The position numbers and the translations under genes were made by a program. Shown here piece by piece: positions 6,702 to 14,997 of a DNA stretch of 17,343 nt. The notes beneath the pieces are model-generated. The model did no database searches and was not told the DNA's origin. It saw only the letters and a program-made list of their open reading frames with translations. Source of the DNA: Candidatus Krumholzibacteriia bacterium (lineage in GTDB: Bacteria > Krumholzibacteriota > Krumholzibacteriia > Krumholzibacteriales > Krumholzibacteriaceae); contig JAQTVX010000011.1 of assembly GCA_028706585.1 (NCBI GenBank), positions 1 through 17,343 on the forward strand. Reading direction: 5' to 3'. Numbering within the stretch: the stretch's first letter is position 1; each line of letters begins with the position of its first letter.

Positions 6702-7483
6702 GCCGCACCGGCCTTGCCTCGCACACGTCCCGCAGAGAGCTCCCTCACAAACGCGTACTTCAGAAAGACGCCCACAGACGCCAGCATACAGAGAACAAAA
6801 CCATAACCTCCATCCAGAAACCCGAGCTGCAAAACATACATCCGGATAAACCGCGCAATGGGGTGGGTGACGATCCCTGGAAACCATGGCGATCCGCGTC
6901 TATCGAGCTCAGCCGCCCCGCGGCGACTGTAGCTCTTCATACGATCGACGTAATCATCGAGATCGCGATAAGGCCTGTGCTCGATGACCCCGGCGAGCCT
7001 TGGCGCCGGGCCTTCAAACCTGAGCTCTTCGTGCACCTCGCGCTCCGGGTACAAGCCCTTCCCGCGCCTGAAGAGACGGATGATCCAATCGTTGTGCCAT
7101 CCGCAGAAACGGATCCTCGCTCCAAGGAATTCGCTGCGTCTTCTGATCCTGTAGCCCTCGCCTCGCGGCGCTCCGAGAGCTTCCGATATCTCGCGAACGA
7201 GCTCGCTCGACAGCGTCTCGTCTGCGTCGAGGACGAGAATCCAGTCCTTCTCGGCCTTTCCCATCGCCCAGTTCTTCTGGTCCCCCGCCGACTTGAATTC
7301 CCTCTGGAACACCCGCGCCCCGTGCAGGCGGGCGATCTCCACAGTACGATCGGTGCTGAAAGAATCCACGACTATGATTTCTCCAACGCCGGGAACGCTT
7401 TCGAGGCAACGCGCGATGCGGTCCTGCTCGTTACGCGTGATAACCACGAGGGAACAATTGGAGAGCGCTCCGGCCGAGATCAT
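6698..7483 (-). CDS. Glycosyltransferase family 2, WaaE/KdtX-like LPS core transferase
   Basis: This 261-residue GT-A enzyme has SLVVITRNEQDRIARCLESV (11-30), the nucleotide-binding D40 in DSFSTDRT, the metal-binding DADET (86-90), and the WaaE-type box LYPEREVHEELRFEG (144-158) with its HEEL. A hydrophobic segment near the C-terminus (about 224-246) probably anchors it at the inner membrane. WaaE-like enzymes transfer a hexose to the first heptose of the LPS inner core, which matches the heptose genes upstream. The ATG at 7483 forms a four-base ATGA overlap with the upstream GT9 stop. A GTG two codons earlier (7489) is also possible, since the A/G-rich AAAAAAGGCGG precedes both. The next gene begins at ATGA over its stop. 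Glycosyltransferase identity is very secure and WaaE-like subfamily fairly so. Confidence 0.91.
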   Translation of the reverse strand: MISAGALSNCSLVVITRNEQDRIARCLESVPGVGEIIVVDSFSTDRTVEIARLHGARVFQREFKSAGDQKNWAMGKAEKDWILVLDADETLSSELVREISEALGAPRGEGYRIRRRSEFLGARIRFCGWHNDWIIRLFRRGKGLYPEREVHEELRFEGPAPRLAGVIEHRPYRDLDDYVDRMKSYSRRGAAELDRRGSPWFPGIVTHPIARFIRMYVLQLGFLDGGYGFVLCMLASVGVFLKYAFVRELSAGRVRGKAGAA

Positions 7484-8583
7484 GCGCACCCGCCTTTTTT
7501 CGAACCGCCTCGCGCGCCTGCTTCATCCTCGAGAACCTCTGTCATCTCTTTCAACACTGCCTCGGGTGATATGCTGGAGAGATCTCCCTTTCCGGCCGAA
7601 TCGCTCCCGCCGCGTCCGGCGGAATACGCGGCGACCCGGATCGAGCGATGCCTCCGCGTCATCGGATCCCATATGCGCGGATCCGTCGGGCCGAAGACCG
7701 TAACGGTGGGAACGCCCTGGATCACGGCGAGGTGCTTCGGCCCGGAATCGATCCCGACGACAAGATCGAGCATTGAAACCAGCGCCCCGAGCCGGCCGAT
7801 GTCCGTCGGCGGCGCAAGCACGGAGCCCGGCGCGCCCCTTGCGATCCTCCCCGCCAGCCCTTCCTCCCCCGGTCCCCACAGAATAACGCAAACAGCGTCG
7901 AGCCGCTCGCAGGCGAGCCGCGCAAGCTCCATGAAATGACCCTCCGGCCACGATTTCTCATGATAGGTCGAACCCGGAACAATGCCGATGATCCTCTTTC
8001 TGCCCGAGTGAAGGCCTTCAAGGTATTCCCGCGCCCAACCTTTTTGGCGTTCCGCCGCAGGAAACCCGATCTCAAGGCCGGCAGTGAGATCCGGCTCAAG
8101 ACCGAGCAGCCGGATCAGCTCGCGGTTAGATTCCAGAGTGTAACACTTGATCCTTTCGCCTCCGCGCATGATAACGCGCGGGAGCAAATGCGTGTAACAC
8201 CAGTTCCGTCTCCCGGTATCCATGCCGATCCGCATTTCGGCGCCGGTGAGAAACGTCAGAAATCCGCTCCGCGGGGACCCCAGCAGATCGATCACGCAAT
8301 CGACTCCCTCTCGTTTGAGCTTCAGCATCAATAACGCCTGCCGCATCGCGCTCGGGGGAAGGATCAGAATTTCATCCAGCTCGCGTACTCCAGCGAGGCA
8401 CCCCGCGTAACGTTCTCTGCACAGATACCGAATATGCGCGTGCGGATATCTACTCCGAAGCGCATAGACTATGGGCAGCGAAAGCGCAATGTCACCGAGC
8501 GCCTTGAGCCTCATGATCACGATAGAGCGCGCCTCGTAGGCGCAGAGATCGGGACGGCACCCGTTCGTTCCTATTGCTTCCAT
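7480..8583 (-). CDS. Glycosyltransferase family 9 (heptosyltransferase-like) protein without the cysteine cluster
   Basis: This 367-residue GT9 protein has MRLKALGDIALSLPIVYAL (24-42) as N-terminal box, PGSTYHEKSWPEGHF (203-217) in the middle, and the donor-site box GIDSGPKHLAVIQGVPTVTV (277-296) followed by FGPTDPRIW. Unlike the two other canonical GT9 proteins here it lacks the C-terminal four-cysteine cluster. In the same place it has a Gly/Ser/Arg-rich stretch (SAGRGGSDSAGKGD, 321-334), and it ends in a small Gly/Lys-rich tail. The ATG at 8583 was chosen over a frame 32 codons longer because AGAGGTG lies 7 bases upstream and the extra residues are shadow sequence. It overlaps its upstream GT9 neighbour by 13 bases and its downstream GT2 neighbour by ATGA. 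It probably acts on the LPS core; exact acceptor unknown. Confidence 0.88.
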   Translation of the reverse strand: MEAIGTNGCRPDLCAYEARSIVIMRLKALGDIALSLPIVYALRSRYPHAHIRYLCRERYAGCLAGVRELDEILILPPSAMRQALLMLKLKREGVDCVIDLLGSPRSGFLTFLTGAEMRIGMDTGRRNWCYTHLLPRVIMRGGERIKCYTLESNRELIRLLGLEPDLTAGLEIGFPAAERQKGWAREYLEGLHSGRKRIIGIVPGSTYHEKSWPEGHFMELARLACERLDAVCVILWGPGEEGLAGRIARGAPGSVLAPPTDIGRLGALVSMLDLVVGIDSGPKHLAVIQGVPTVTVFGPTDPRIWDPMTRRHRSIRVAAYSAGRGGSDSAGKGDLSSISPEAVLKEMTEVLEDEAGARGGSKKGGCA

Positions 8584-9614
8584 GCGAGCACCTCTTCCAA
8601 GCGCCTGAACACTTCGTCGGCCCCGATGGCGGAGAGACAATGAAGATCCTCGCATTGATGCTTGTGGCAGGGAGCACATTCCATATCGCGCCTCACGAGC
8701 GCGAATGGTCCCTTTCCCTCGTACGGAAACCAGATGTCCGGCTCCGTGGGGCCGAACACGCCGACGGTCGGGCGTCCGAGCGCAACCGCCATATGGAGGA
8801 TCCCTCCGTCGTTCGCTACGACGCCACGGGATGAGGCGACCGCGGCCGCAACCGACCGAAGAGACTGAGGGGGAAGCATCTTCGCGGCGCCGCCGGATCG
8901 GGCCTCCACCTCACGGGCTATGCTCTCTTCTCCGGGTCCCGTGATAATGGCGATCTGCGCATTCAACCGCTTCCGCGCTAGCGCCGCGACTCCGGCGAAC
9001 GAATCCGGCGACCACCGCTTCGACGGCCACGTTCCCCCAGGATGCATGAGGATCGGCTTTCTGCCGGACCCGGATGCGCCCAGTGTGCGTTCGAGGAAAT
9101 CCAGTCCGGCTCTCTCCTCGCTTTCAGAGAGATAGATCCGAGGAGGCGAGTCTTTCGGCTCCACGTCGAATATCCTCATCGCTTCCGCGTGGTGCATGAC
9201 CGCGCTACGCGTCCCAGGGGAGACCGAAAACACGTGCGTGTAGAGACGGCGCCTGAATCTCCTTCCGCCCCCGACCCTTATGGGAATCCCGGAAAGGTAC
9301 AGGAGAAGCGCGCTGCGTGGGTTATAGAAAAGGTCGACGGCCGCGATGAAATCCATACCCCTCATCCGCGCCACCGCCCCGATCGCACCCCGGACGTCAC
9401 GCGTGAGATCGATGACGCCGCTCAGATTCGGGTTTCCCACAAGAATATCGGCGTAAGGGCGCTCAGCCGCAAAATATATCTCCGCGCCCGGGTATCGTTT
9501 TTTGAGCGCCTCCACGGCCGGCGTCGCCAGAATCACATCGCCCATGTAGCGGAGCCTCGTCACGAGGATCCTGAGTTTCTTCCCCCTTCTTCGGGCTTCG
9601 GTTTCGAGATCCAC
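8571..9614 (-). CDS. ADP-heptose:LPS heptosyltransferase-like (GT9), four-cysteine type
   Basis: This is a 347-residue GT9 protein. The N-terminal acceptor/donor box is LRYMGDVILATPAVEAL (21-37), the middle motif is HPGGTWPSKRWSPDSF (191-206), and the ADP-heptose-binding box is ANDGGILHMAVALGRPTVG (267-285) followed by VFGPTEPDIW. It carries four cysteines near the C-terminus (C313, C316, C321, C326), close in spacing to those in the WaaF-like gene. The longest frame runs 59 codons further upstream, but that part is antiparallel shadow of rfaE2. The GTG at 9614 has AGGGAGGG 8 bases upstream and begins one base after the rfaE2 stop. It probably adds a core heptose or related sugar; whether it plays the WaaC (first heptose), WaaF or WaaQ role cannot be decided here. 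It overlaps the next GT9 gene by 13 bases. Confidence 0.9.
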   Translation of the reverse strand: MDLETEARRRGKKLRILVTRLRYMGDVILATPAVEALKKRYPGAEIYFAAERPYADILVGNPNLSGVIDLTRDVRGAIGAVARMRGMDFIAAVDLFYNPRSALLLYLSGIPIRVGGGRRFRRRLYTHVFSVSPGTRSAVMHHAEAMRIFDVEPKDSPPRIYLSESEERAGLDFLERTLGASGSGRKPILMHPGGTWPSKRWSPDSFAGVAALARKRLNAQIAIITGPGEESIAREVEARSGGAAKMLPPQSLRSVAAAVASSRGVVANDGGILHMAVALGRPTVGVFGPTEPDIWFPYEGKGPFALVRRDMECAPCHKHQCEDLHCLSAIGADEVFRRLEEVLAWKQ

Positions 9615-9615
9615 G

Positions 9616-10098
9616 TCACGATCCCTCCCTAACCCTTCCGATGATATCCCTGCTCGAATGGTCTTTCGGATCACCCACGATGACCGTCCTGCACCCGACG
9701 GAGCTGGCCGTTTCGCGCTCCGGAACCGTGTCGCATCGGTAATCTGTGCCCTTTGCATGAAAATCCGGACGCAGCGTCCGGATGATTCCATCCACTGTGC
9801 TCTCGCTGAATATCAGGACATAATCGACGTAGCGCAGCGCCAGGAGTATCTCCGCTCGCTCTTCGGCGCTCATGACAGGCCTTCCCGCCCCCTTGAGCGC
9901 CCTGGCCGATTCATCGTCATTCAGAGCGACGACGAGTATCCCGCCGAGCACCGATGCCTCCCGCAGATAGCGGATGTGCCCTACGTGAAGGATGTCGAAG
10001 CATCCGTTCGCGAGCACGACCGCGCCGCGTTTGCGGCGCAACGCTTCGAGCTCAACGGCGAGCTTCGAGGCGTCCCTGAAAATTCTCTCATGCTCCAT
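9616..10098 (-). CDS. rfaE2: D-glycero-beta-D-manno-heptose-1-phosphate nucleotidyltransferase
   Basis: This 160-residue stand-alone version of the HldE C-terminal domain (also named HldC) transfers a nucleotide, normally AMP, to heptose-1-phosphate. The nucleotidyltransferase signature NGCFDILHVGHIRYL (31-45) includes the HxGH motif as HVGH. KGTDY (116-120) and GDPKDHSSRDIIG (142-154) correspond to the conserved C-terminal nucleotide-contact regions. The C-terminal part differs from the E. coli form, which has KGGDY and a G-F-S-T-T type motif, so nucleotide preference (ADP or GDP) should not be assumed. An in-frame GTG sits one codon before the chosen ATG at 10098; the ATG was preferred because GAGG lies 6 bases before it but only 3 bases before the GTG. 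It overlaps the GT4 gene by 11 bases. One base separates it from the next gene. Confidence 0.92.
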   Translation of the reverse strand: MEHERIFRDASKLAVELEALRRKRGAVVLANGCFDILHVGHIRYLREASVLGGILVVALNDDESARALKGAGRPVMSAEERAEILLALRYVDYVLIFSESTVDGIIRTLRPDFHAKGTDYRCDTVPERETASSVGCRTVIVGDPKDHSSRDIIGRVREGS

Positions 10099-11086
10099 CA
10101 CGACCCTCGTCTTTCAGGAGTCCGAGAAACGTTCGTTCCATCCTACCACAAACCTCGCTCCACGTGAAATCGAGGATACGGCGCCGCCCGGCCTCGCCCA
10201 ACCTCGCCCCGAGACTGCGGTCGAGATAGAGACGTTTGACGGCGCGCTCGATGAAAAACGCCATCCGCGAGCGCAGGAGCAGCGCCGTGACTCCGTCCTC
10301 GGCGAAATCCTCCGTCCCGCTCCTGGTGCATACGAGCGGAACCCCGCATGCGGCGGCCTCCGCGGCCGTGTTGCTCCATCCGGCCCGGTGCTCCGCCGCA
10401 ACGAATGCATCCGCGCTTCCGTACATCCCTGCCATCCGCTCCTGCGGAAGGTTCAGATAGTATCGATATGGCACGCCGGGATCAAATCCGACCCTCGGAT
10501 CGACTGAGCCGGGATTCAACGTGTCGAAGAGATCCAATTCGACGTTGAATCCCTTCCGGCGCAATGACCGCACAGCTTCCACGACGAACCGCGCACCCTT
10601 TCTGGGTTTCGAGAGGCGGCCATAACAGAGAACCCGGAACGGCCCGGACGATTCGTGAGGAACTGGATGGAAGAGCTCCGGGTTTACGCCTCCGATTCCA
10701 TCGATGGGCTCGACGCCGTATCGCCTGCGGACGCGCCGCGCGAGCCCCGATGAATTCACCATGATGCGGTGCATCCCGGAACGGATGATCCGATCTTCCC
10801 CCTCCACGCGCTCAAGCTGGATGTAGAATATTCGGATGCGCGCAGCCGTCCCGTCGAGCAGAGCGAGAAGCTCGGGGGAACCGCAGATAAGAACGTCGTT
10901 CGCGCTATTTGCGAGAGCGTTGAAAGTGAGCGTCTCGCCGGCGAATGGAAGCCACGCAGAAGCTTCGCCCTGGGGCGTATAGATGGAAAACCTATGGCCG
11001 CGCGCAACGAAGCAGTTCCCCAGCTCCACGTAACGGCGCACTCCGCCGAAAACCAGGGTATGCGGAAGTATCGCCCCGATCTTCAA
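10088..11086 (-). CDS. Glycosyltransferase family 4 (GT-B) protein
   Basis: This 332-residue retaining GT4-type enzyme is likely to add a sugar to the LPS core or O-chain. Visible landmarks are the N-terminal glycine loop LVFGGVRRYVEL (11-22), the C-domain opening VLCYGRLSKPRKG (152-164), and the donor-site region AGWSNTAAEAAACGVPLVC (235-253). The first Glu of the usual E-x7-E motif is replaced by Ala235, while Glu243 is kept. This AGW.N..AEA.ACG form is, from memory, seen in other GT4 proteins, so it need not mean inactivity. The start is TTG at 11086, in a TTGA overlap with rfaE1, with AAGGAG 9 to 10 bases upstream. It is placed between the two heptose-activation genes, which suggests a role in the heptose region of the core. 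Donor and acceptor are unknown. Confidence 0.88.
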   Translation of the reverse strand: MKIGAILPHTLVFGGVRRYVELGNCFVARGHRFSIYTPQGEASAWLPFAGETLTFNALANSANDVLICGSPELLALLDGTAARIRIFYIQLERVEGEDRIIRSGMHRIMVNSSGLARRVRRRYGVEPIDGIGGVNPELFHPVPHESSGPFRVLCYGRLSKPRKGARFVVEAVRSLRRKGFNVELDLFDTLNPGSVDPRVGFDPGVPYRYYLNLPQERMAGMYGSADAFVAAEHRAGWSNTAAEAAACGVPLVCTRSGTEDFAEDGVTALLLRSRMAFFIERAVKRLYLDRSLGARLGEAGRRRILDFTWSEVCGRMERTFLGLLKDEGRDGA

Positions 11087-12120
11087 TCGCGAGGGCTCCT
11101 TTCATCGAGCTCCAGCCGTTCCATCACCTCGAGTATCTCCGCCGGACTCGCCACCGCCGTGCCACGCTTCATGACCACGATCGACGCGGCGCAGTTCGCG
11201 CAGGTCATGGCCAGCGGCATCGTATGCCCTGCCGCTACGGTGAGCGATACAGCGGCGGCGACCGTATCTCCTGCGCCGGTCACATCCGTCGCCTCCATGC
11301 TCCCGACGACGTCCACGGATAAGCTCCGCTTCCCCCGTTCGAAGAGCGTCATCCCGAACTTGCCCCTCGTAACGAGAATCGCCCGCGCGGAAAGCCTTTT
11401 GAGGAGCCTTCGCCCGATGCGATCGAGCGATTCGCCCCGGGAGAGATCGATACCGGCCGCATGAGCTGCCTCAACCTCATTCGGCGTCGCGATCGTCAAC
11501 CCCGAGAAATCGTTCAAGCGGAATCGCGAATCGACCATCACCGGAACGCGGGCGGCACGGCACATCGCAATCGAATTTCCAATGATACGGCGCGTGAACA
11601 GGAGCTGGTGATAATCGCTCATGAGCACGGCATCGGCCCTGGCGAGCTCCCGCTCGAAAATCGCCAGCAGGCGATTCTCGAGCGGCTGCGGGATCGACCC
11701 ATCCTGCTCGCGATCGATCCGCACGACCTGCTGGCGCTGGGCGTGGAAATCCCCCGCCATGATGCGCGTCTTCGTCGTAGTCAACAGCCCCCTCGTGGCG
11801 ATCAGATTCCTGGTCGTCACGCCCATCTCCCGGAGAAGCCCGCAAAGACGCGAGCCCGATTCGTCATCTCCTATCACCGCGACTGGGATCGCGATCCCGC
11901 CTAACGCGGCGATGTTCTGTGCCGCGTTCGCCGCTCCGCCAGGGCTGTAGATCGATTTATCGTACCGAACTATGACAACCGGCGCCTCGCGCGAAACGCG
12001 ATTTGCCCTTCCAAGAATGAACTCGTCGAGAATCACATCGCCGAGAACGACGACTCGCTTTCCTTTCCAGCCATGGACCACCGAACGCATCTTTTCCAGA
12101 TCGTAAACCCGCCGTTTCAC
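11083..12120 (-). CDS. rfaE1: D-glycero-beta-D-manno-heptose-7-phosphate kinase (PfkB/ribokinase family)
   Basis: This enzyme phosphorylates heptose-7-phosphate to the 1,7-bisphosphate in the ADP-heptose pathway (the HldE N-terminal activity, also named HldA). The 345-residue protein is typical: GDVILDEFILGRANRVSREA (27-46), substrate box PGGAANAAQNIAALGG (60-75), TPNEVEAAH (212-220), and the ATP/catalytic box TGAGD (281-285) with Asp285 as expected general base. One oddity is SDYHQLLFT (168-176), where HldE-type kinases normally have SDY-x-KG. The start is GTG at 12120 in a GTGA overlap with waaF, preceded by GAGGAGGG. In Escherichia coli kinase and nucleotidyltransferase are fused; here the latter is a separate gene (rfaE2) one gene downstream. 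Sugar kinase identity is very secure; the precise heptose isomer cannot be read from the sequence. Confidence 0.93.
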   Translation of the reverse strand: MKRRVYDLEKMRSVVHGWKGKRVVVLGDVILDEFILGRANRVSREAPVVIVRYDKSIYSPGGAANAAQNIAALGGIAIPVAVIGDDESGSRLCGLLREMGVTTRNLIATRGLLTTTKTRIMAGDFHAQRQQVVRIDREQDGSIPQPLENRLLAIFERELARADAVLMSDYHQLLFTRRIIGNSIAMCRAARVPVMVDSRFRLNDFSGLTIATPNEVEAAHAAGIDLSRGESLDRIGRRLLKRLSARAILVTRGKFGMTLFERGKRSLSVDVVGSMEATDVTGAGDTVAAAVSLTVAAGHTMPLAMTCANCAASIVVMKRGTAVASPAEILEVMERLELDERSPRD

Positions 12121-13166
12121 AGTTTGCCCTCCTCAATGAGAGATGTGGCGGCATCGAAAACCCGCTCGGCTTCCACGCCCACGAGGCATTCGGGAGCGCC
12201 TCGAGGGCACTCCCTCTTGAAGCACGGGGCGCAATCGATTTCGCTCTTGATTATTCGCACCGCGATTCCCCTCGGCGATGTCCAATCGACGCTCGTTGGA
12301 CCGAATACCGCCACGGTCGCAACGCCTAGAGCCGCCGCTATGTGCACCGGACCGCTGTCGTTACCGATTGCCAGGCGAGCTCCCCGCAGGACCGAAATGA
12401 GATCCGCGAGGGAGAGTTCGCCGGCGAGGTTCTTCCCCAGTGCCCCGACCCCGTCGATTATCTCGCACGCCAGCCCATGATCCTCTTGCTGACCCACGAC
12501 GACCGCCGTCCAGCCGGTCCGGTTCACGAGCATTCTGGCCAGCGCCCCGTATCGCTCGCCGGGCCATGCCTTAGCGGCGCCGTACGCGGCGCCAGGGGCC
12601 AGAACAAAATACTCCCTCCTCCCGACGATTGCCTCGACGCGCTCAGGCCATATCGTTTCCGGCGTGACGGATGGAAGCGGCAAATCCGGCACCGCGCATC
12701 CGGCGAACCTTTCGAGAAGCCTCATGTATGAGCGCGAAAGGTGTCCGTCGCGGTGAAGCCCTGCGGGCACAGCATCGGTCAGACAGGCTCGGCGCCACCG
12801 GTCCCCGTATCCGATCCTCCTGCGCGCATTCGAAAAGACTGACGTCACGGCCGCCGAGACGGATGGTGGAAGAACGAAGCAGGCGTCGAAACCATACGCC
12901 GGCCTTATTCTTCTTACCGCGGCGAGGCGCGCCAGCATGTCGCCCCGATATTCAGCCAGCGAATCGATGGCCGGACTTCTCCGATAGAGCTCCGCCGGAT
13001 ACTCGCGCGAGAACAGAGTTATCGCCGCTGCAGGAAACCGCTCCCTTAGTGCGAAGAGAAAGGGAGTCGCCATGACCGCATCGCCCAACCAATTTGGAGC
13101 GAGAACGAGAAGCTCCTCATGCCCTGATCTGCAGATGGTAGAGCTTCCTGTAGATCCCTTCCTCAC
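12117..13166 (-). CDS. waaF: ADP-heptose:LPS heptosyltransferase II-like (GT9)
   Basis: WaaF adds the second L-glycero-D-manno-heptose of the LPS inner core from ADP-heptose, on the cytosolic face of the inner membrane. The 349-residue protein has the WaaF-type N-terminal box APNWLGDAVMATP (23-35), a central PGAAYGAAKAWPGERYG (191-207), and the C-terminal ADP-heptose box GNDSGPVHIAAALGV (268-282) followed by VFGPT. A four-cysteine cluster follows (C312, C315, C320, C327), as in many heptosyltransferase II-like proteins. The start is GTG at 13166: GAGGAG lies 7 bases upstream inside the ABC transporter gene, and no other start codon occurs before the first conserved box. It therefore overlaps msbA by 50 bases, the largest overlap in the window. 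Its stop forms a GTGA junction with rfaE1. Heptosyltransferase identity is solid; position II rather than I is inferred. Confidence 0.9.
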   Translation of the reverse strand: MRKGSTGSSTICRSGHEELLVLAPNWLGDAVMATPFLFALRERFPAAAITLFSREYPAELYRRSPAIDSLAEYRGDMLARLAAVRRIRPAYGFDACFVLPPSVSAAVTSVFSNARRRIGYGDRWRRACLTDAVPAGLHRDGHLSRSYMRLLERFAGCAVPDLPLPSVTPETIWPERVEAIVGRREYFVLAPGAAYGAAKAWPGERYGALARMLVNRTGWTAVVVGQQEDHGLACEIIDGVGALGKNLAGELSLADLISVLRGARLAIGNDSGPVHIAAALGVATVAVFGPTSVDWTSPRGIAVRIIKSEIDCAPCFKRECPRGAPECLVGVEAERVFDAATSLIEEGKL

Positions 13167-14973
13167 GGATCAACTCCTCGTGGGTGCCGGTCTGCCTGAT
13201 TCTCCCGTCTTCGATGACGATGATCCTATCGGCGTTCCGTATGGTGGAAAGACGGTGGGCGATGACGAAGTTCGTCCTCCCCTTCATGAGGCGGTCGATC
13301 GCCTCCTGAACTAGCGCCTCGCTCTCGATGTCCAGCGAACTCGTCGCTTCATCAAGGATGAGGATCTGCGGGTTCTTGAGCAGGGCTCGCGCTATGGCGA
13401 TCCGCTGTCGCTGGCCTCCCGAGAGCTGAGTGCCTCTGTCTCCGATGACCGTTTGGTAACCCTGAGGCGCGGCCACGATGAATTCGTGCGCGTTCGCGGC
13501 CTTTGCGGCGCGCACAACCGCCTCCTCCGGACAATCCTCCATACCATAAGCAATATTGTTGAATATCGTGTCATTGAACAGGATTGTCTCTTGTGTGACG
13601 ATGCCCATCAGCGAGCGTAGAGATTTGATCGTGACTCCGGCGATATCCACGCCGTCTATGAGAATCCTGCCAGAGGTCGGACGATAGAAACGAGGCAGGA
13701 GATCCGCAACCGTCGATTTTCCAGCTCCGCTCGGACCGACGATCGCGACCATCTCTCCGTGCCTGATCCGGAAGCTCACGTCGCTCAGCACGTCGATATT
13801 GTTGCCGTAGCTGAACGTCACGTTCTCGTACACTATCTCGTCGCGGAAATCCTTGATCTCGGCGGAGCCGGTCTCCTCACGCTCCGAAGCGACATCGAGC
13901 ACCTGAAATACGCGATCCCCCGAGGCCAGTCCCTCCTGTATGAGGCTATTGAGCTTGCTCAGGTTCTTTATCGGCGCGATTACCCAAAGCATCGCCCCGA
14001 TAAAGAGCATCAGATTTGCCGGGTCGAGATTCTCGCCCAGTACGAGCTTTCCGCCGTACCATAGAATAACGACGCTGGCGAGCATGCCGAGCGTTTCGCT
14101 CGTCGGCGAGGCGAACTCCGCGACACGGCGCATCTTGAGGTATTCCCTGAAATATTTCAGATTGAGAAAGTTGAACTTCCTCTTCTCGAACTCCTCCATT
14201 CCAAAGGCCTTCACGACGCGCACGCCGGATATCGTTTCCTGGAGTACGGCCGTCATGTCGGCCATTCGCTCCTGCGCCCTTCTGCTCCCCTTGCGCAGTT
14301 TACGGCTTATGAAGCCTATCAGCAGAACGTTGGCCGGCACGAGCACAAGCGTGAGCAGCGAAAGCTTCCAGGAGATGAAAAATACGATCACCATCGCGAT
14401 TATCGCCATAAGGCCGTTCTGAACGAGGCTCGCCAGCGAACCCACCACGACGCCGCGCAGGTTCGTCACGTCGTTCGTGATACGAGAGATCAAGTGCCCC
14501 GTCTTTTCCCGGTCGAAGAATGAAAGCGGGAGCACCTGCATCTTGCCGTAGAGATCGTTCCGGACGCGGTACAGGAGAGCCTGTTCGAGGTTTATTGTCT
14601 GAAAGGTGCTCACGTAGGCAAAAACGTTCTTTATCAGCATGAGCACGAAAAAGACGACACAGAACCGCTCGAGACGCTCGATCGGAGAACCGCGGTAGAC
14701 CAGCCCTTTGGCCAAGGTTACGATCCCGTTCTTGGCCTGCTCGACCGCCGCCGGCAGAGCGATGCCGTGTTCCGCCGAAACGCTCTGCCCCGCGGCCGGC
14801 TTGTCACCGCGCTCGAAAAGGATATGCAGAAACGGAGGAATGAGGCCGAGTTGCACCCCGCTCAGGGCCGCGAATATCGCGCTCGTGATCAGAAGGAGCA
14901 CAACTCTTTTCCAGAATGGCGCGAGGTACGCGAGCAGTCTCACGTATGTTCGATTAACGCGCGGCAACCGCAC
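13117..14973 (-). CDS. msbA: MsbA-like lipid A/LPS exporter, ABC half-transporter (permease-ATPase fusion)
   Basis: This is a 618-residue half-transporter with fused membrane and ATPase domains. In the MsbA family the homodimer flips core-lipid A across the inner membrane. Membrane segments are visible at about 24-48, 103-122, 178-200, 204-221 and 291-312. The ATPase domain is complete: Walker A GPSGAGKST (413-421), Q-loop Gln461, signature LSGGQRQR (517-524), Walker B ILILDEATSSLD (537-548) and H-loop His563. A stretch of about 45 residues after the first membrane segment (52-95) looks like an enlarged periplasmic loop. The start is GTG at 14973, with GGAAGGGG upstream and a start MRLPRVNRTYVRLLAYLAPF that fits the family. 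The frame also encodes the ribosome binding site of the next gene. The location inside a heptose/LPS-core operon favours lipid A-core over a drug exporter, but the substrate is inferred. Confidence 0.93.
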   Translation of the reverse strand: MRLPRVNRTYVRLLAYLAPFWKRVVLLLITSAIFAALSGVQLGLIPPFLHILFERGDKPAAGQSVSAEHGIALPAAVEQAKNGIVTLAKGLVYRGSPIERLERFCVVFFVLMLIKNVFAYVSTFQTINLEQALLYRVRNDLYGKMQVLPLSFFDREKTGHLISRITNDVTNLRGVVVGSLASLVQNGLMAIIAMVIVFFISWKLSLLTLVLVPANVLLIGFISRKLRKGSRRAQERMADMTAVLQETISGVRVVKAFGMEEFEKRKFNFLNLKYFREYLKMRRVAEFASPTSETLGMLASVVILWYGGKLVLGENLDPANLMLFIGAMLWVIAPIKNLSKLNSLIQEGLASGDRVFQVLDVASEREETGSAEIKDFRDEIVYENVTFSYGNNIDVLSDVSFRIRHGEMVAIVGPSGAGKSTVADLLPRFYRPTSGRILIDGVDIAGVTIKSLRSLMGIVTQETILFNDTIFNNIAYGMEDCPEEAVVRAAKAANAHEFIVAAPQGYQTVIGDRGTQLSGGQRQRIAIARALLKNPQILILDEATSSLDIESEALVQEAIDRLMKGRTNFVIAHRLSTIRNADRIIVIEDGRIRQTGTHEELIREEGIYRKLYHLQIRA

Positions 14974-14997
14974 GGTTTCATATCCCCTTCCGGCGCT

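Noticed and set aside
6863..7939. Long plus-strand frame of 358 codons
   Set aside because: It is the antisense shadow of the GT2 and GT9 genes; low-complexity composition, no recognisable motif, no operon context on the plus strand.
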